From Candidatus Excrementavichristensenella intestinipullorum (lineage in GTDB: Bacteria > Bacillota > Clostridia > Christensenellales > Aristaeellaceae), in the NCBI GenBank assembly GCA_018711685.1, contig DVHZ01000170.1, positions 1-41,040 of the forward strand: a stretch of DNA of 41,040 nt, read 5' to 3'. The first letter of the stretch is position 1, and every line of letters begins with the position of its first letter. The notes under the pieces are model-generated. The model had not been told where the DNA came from. It did no database searches and worked only from the letters and a program-made list of their open reading frames with translations. This document shows, piece by piece, positions 38,817 through 41,040 of this stretch. The position numbers and the translations under genes are program-made.

Positions 38817-40197
38817 ATGACAAAGGATTTGACGCAGGGCTCGCCCACCCGATTGATCTTGCAGTTTTCTTTCCCGTTGATGCTGGGCTTTTTGCTTCAA
38901 CAGTTTTATAACTTCGTGGATACCGCCATCGTGGGCAAGACCCTGGGGCTGGACGCCTTGGCGGCGGTAGGTTCCACCAGTTCTCTGAACTTTCTCATTT
39001 TGGGGTTCTGTATGGGGGGTATGCAGCGGCTTTTCCATTCCGGTAGCCCAGGCCTTTGGGGCCCGGGATATTCCCCGGATGCGCCGGTTTGTAGTGAACG
39101 CAGCGCTGCTCAGCGCCGCCTTCGCCCTGGTGATCACGGCGCTCACCGTGACGCTGTGCCCCGCCATGCTGGGGGCCACCCGCACGCCGGACAACATTCG
39201 CCAGGACGCCTACGCCTACATCGTGGTGATCTTTGCCTTTATTCCGGTGACCATCTTTTATAACTTTCTCTCCAGCGTGATCCGGGCGCTGGGGGATAGC
39301 CGCACGCCGGTAATCTTCTTGATTATGGCGGCGCTGTTGAATATCGCCCTGGATTTTTGGTTCATTCTGGGACTGAAGCTGGGGGTGACCGGCGCGGCGC
39401 TGGCCACCGGGCTGTCCCAGCTGGCGGCGGGACTGGGGTGCCTGTTCATGGGAGTCAGGCATATGGACGCCCTTACCTTTCACAAAAAGGACTGGCGCTG
39501 GCAATGGCCCTACGTGAAGCGCCTGTTTATCCAGGGCGTACCCATGGGGCTTCAGTTCTCCATCACTGCGGTGGGGTCGGTGATCCTGGCGGCCTCGGTG
39601 AACACCCTGGGCTCCGGCGTGGTGGCGGCGGTAACCGCGGGCAGCAAGATATCCATGTTCTTCTGCTGCGTGTTCGATGCCCTGGCTTCCACCATCACCA
39701 CCTACGCGGGTCAGAACGTGGGAGCGGGCCGCGTCGACCGCATCCGCCAAGGGGTGGCCAGCTGCGCCGTGCTGGGGGGAATCTACTGCTTGGTGGCCCT
39801 GGCGGTGGTGTACTTTGCCGGGCACGGACTCATCGGATTGTTCGTAGAGGAAAGCCAGGCCCAGGCCGCGGACGACGCCTACCGATTTCTGCTGGCCAAC
39901 GCCCTGTTCTATCTGCCCCTCTTGTTCGTGAACATCCTGCGGCTGATGATTCAGGGCGTGGGGTATACGGGCCTGGCGGTGATGGCGGGCGTGTTCGAGA
40001 TGGCGGCTCGCACGCTGATGGGCCTGGTGGTGGTGCCCGCCCTGGGATTTGGGGCGGCTTGCTTCGCCAGTCCCTTGGCGTGGGTGTTCGCCGATGCCTT
40101 TTTGTTCCCCGCCAGCGTAAGCGTGCTGCGCAAGCTGGAGCAAAAGAACCTCAGCCGTGGTGTTGACCGGGGTGGTATACTGGTAGCAAAGGAATAA
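38817..40197 (+). pseudogene. MATE-family efflux transporter, single-base frameshift
   Basis: The gene would encode about 459 residues of a NorM/DinF-type multidrug:cation antiporter with twelve helices. The first part (from ATG 38817, MTKDLTQGSPTRLILQFSFP, through NFVDTAIVGKTLGLDALAAV) is in one frame. At a run of six G (39014-39019) the frame changes: with five G the sequence would read MGVCSGFSIPVAQAFGARDI and join the second part (RMRRFVVNAALLSAAF to GILVAKE, stop 40195-40197). The rest shows no damage, so this is a recent lesion, a phase-variable tract or a sequencing error. Confidence 0.88.
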
Positions 40198-40220
40198 TGT
40201 GCCATAGGGGAGGGGTTGGC

Positions 40221-40949
40221 GTGAAGTGGGATTTGAAAGGGCGGGCCGCTCTGGTCACCGGAGCGGGCGGCGGCATCGGGCTGGCCGTAGCGCTGCGGCT
40301 GGCCGGTTTGGGCATGGACCTGGTGTTGTGCGGCCGCGATCTGCATAAGCTGGAGCGGGCCTGCGCCCAGGCCGAGAAGAGCGGGGTGCGGGCGGTGGCC
40401 TCGGCAGGCGACTTGACCCAGGCCCAGGCCCGGGAGGCCTGCGTGGAGCTGGCGGAGAAGAGCTTTGGCCGGCTGGACGTGCTGGTGAACAACGCCGGAG
40501 TGGCCCAGTCTCAGCCCTTCGACCAGGTCAGCGAGGAGGACTTTGACCGCATTCTGGCCATCAACCTGAAAGCGCCCTATTTTCTTACCCAGCGGGCCCT
40601 GGGGCTGTTGCGCCGGTCGGAGGGGGCGTCGGTGCTGAACATCGGCTCGGTGGTTTCTCACAAGGGCTATCCCCTGCAAAGCGCCTACGCTGCCAGCAAG
40701 CACGGCGTATTGGGCTTCTCCAAGTCCCTGGCCAACGAGCTATACCAGCAGGGCATACGGGTACACGTGATTTGCCCGGGCGGCGTATATACCGACATGG
40801 TAAAGGTGGCCCGGCCCGACCTATCCCCGGAGGGGCTCATCTTGCCCGAGGACATCGCGGACATCGCCGAATTTTTGCTGACCCACCGCAGCAACGCGGT
40901 GGTGGATGAGATTCAGGTGCATCGCTGCGGCAAAGCGCCCTTCGCGTAA
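40221..40949 (+). CDS. Short-chain dehydrogenase/reductase
   Basis: A 242-residue NAD(P)-dependent oxidoreductase of the classical SDR family. The cofactor motif is T13-GAGGGIG20, followed by NNAG (90-93), the catalytic S143 (IGSVVS), Y156 and K160 (YAASK), and the PGG segment (ICPGGVYTDM). GTG 40221 follows GGGGAGGGG and gives the expected SDR N terminus. An ATG at 40197, overlapping the MATE stop, would add eight residues and has a poorer site. It may be co-transcribed with the MATE gene. The substrate is unknown. Confidence 0.92.
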   Translation: MKWDLKGRAALVTGAGGGIGLAVALRLAGLGMDLVLCGRDLHKLERACAQAEKSGVRAVASAGDLTQAQAREACVELAEKSFGRLDVLVNNAGVAQSQPFDQVSEEDFDRILAINLKAPYFLTQRALGLLRRSEGASVLNIGSVVSHKGYPLQSAYAASKHGVLGFSKSLANELYQQGIRVHVICPGGVYTDMVKVARPDLSPEGLILPEDIADIAEFLLTHRSNAVVDEIQVHRCGKAPFA

Positions 40950-41017
40950 ATGCCCGGCAAATCCTCTGGGAACCGGCCCATAGACGCGAATTGGGGGCCA
41001 ATGGGGGCCGGGGCGGG

Positions 41018-41040
41018 GGGCCCTGGCGCAGCCAGGGCCC
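41018..41040. repeat. 10-bp perfect GC hairpin at the window edge
   Basis: Arms GGGCCCTGGC (41018-41027) and GCCAGGGCCC (41031-41040) enclose GCA. The element reaches the window end, so its full length is unknown. It could be the terminator of the SDR gene or one of the GC palindromes like those at 14-125. Confidence 0.7.

Noticed and set aside
40197-40220. ATG 40197 as start of the SDR gene, overlapping the MATE stop
   Set aside because: GTG 40221 has the strong GGGGAGGGG site upstream and gives the normal SDR N terminus; the extra eight residues are not family-like.

Overview
The window looks like a chromosomal segment from a high-GC member of the Bacillota (Clostridia-like). The evidence is a serS gene behind a T-box leader, Gram-positive cell-wall genes (class B sortase, S11 carboxypeptidase, YkuD L,D-transpeptidase, bacterial SH3 and peptidoglycan-binding proteins), a Bce-type antibiotic-sensing module, strong AGGAGG ribosome sites and sigma-A promoters with 17-bp spacers. 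The finer placement (gut Clostridia such as Christensenellales or Oscillospirales relatives) is an inference and was not tested.

Layout. 1-600: GC-rich palindromes, then two tRNAs (initiator fMet and a second Met/CAT) on the minus strand with promoter and terminator. 680-2934: T-box, serS and an overlapping HAD phosphatase gene, closed by a terminator. 3306-5173: an operon of an NCS2-like permease and a phosphoribosyltransferase, probably for nucleobase salvage. 5350-5789: a dead, internally deleted IS256-family transposase. 6001-7877 (minus): a YtrA-like GntR repressor, an ABC ATPase and an ABC membrane protein, behind a promoter with a palindrome over its -10. 7937-9083: murG. 9180-13748: a BceRS-AB-like module with a BceR-type site in front of the transporter genes. 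13857-14044: tRNA-Pro with promoter and terminator. 14495-16989: a small secreted ORF and a large multidomain L,D-transpeptidase.

17145-25575 is a carbohydrate region: a divergent ROK regulator, a LacI regulator, a CUT2-type sugar ABC transporter (binding protein, double ATPase, permease), a Gfo/Idh/MocA dehydrogenase and a sugar isomerase/epimerase. 25701-31121 is a second uptake and catabolism unit: a GntR-LacI chimeric regulator, a tripartite tricarboxylate-type transporter (tctC, tctB, tctA) and an HpcH/HpaI aldolase. It carries three related dyads (AGATG-N5-CATCT type), one at the centre of a 55-bp near-perfect palindrome, and a probable attenuator between tctC and tctB.

31266-38473 is a cell-envelope cluster, mostly on the minus strand: an SH3-repeat protein, a lower-GC peptidoglycan-binding protein, a D,D-carboxypeptidase, a plus-strand GNAT gene, and a two-gene operon of a Glu/Pro-repeat secreted protein and an unusual protein that joins adhesin-like repeats and an internal VPKTG motif to a class B sortase. 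The end holds a MATE exporter gene broken by one extra G in a G tract, and an SDR gene.

The most unusual items are the adhesin-sortase fusion with its Glu/Pro-repeat partner, the operator set of the TTT/aldolase unit, and the IS256 deletion derivative. I see no CRISPR array, prophage or known defence system.
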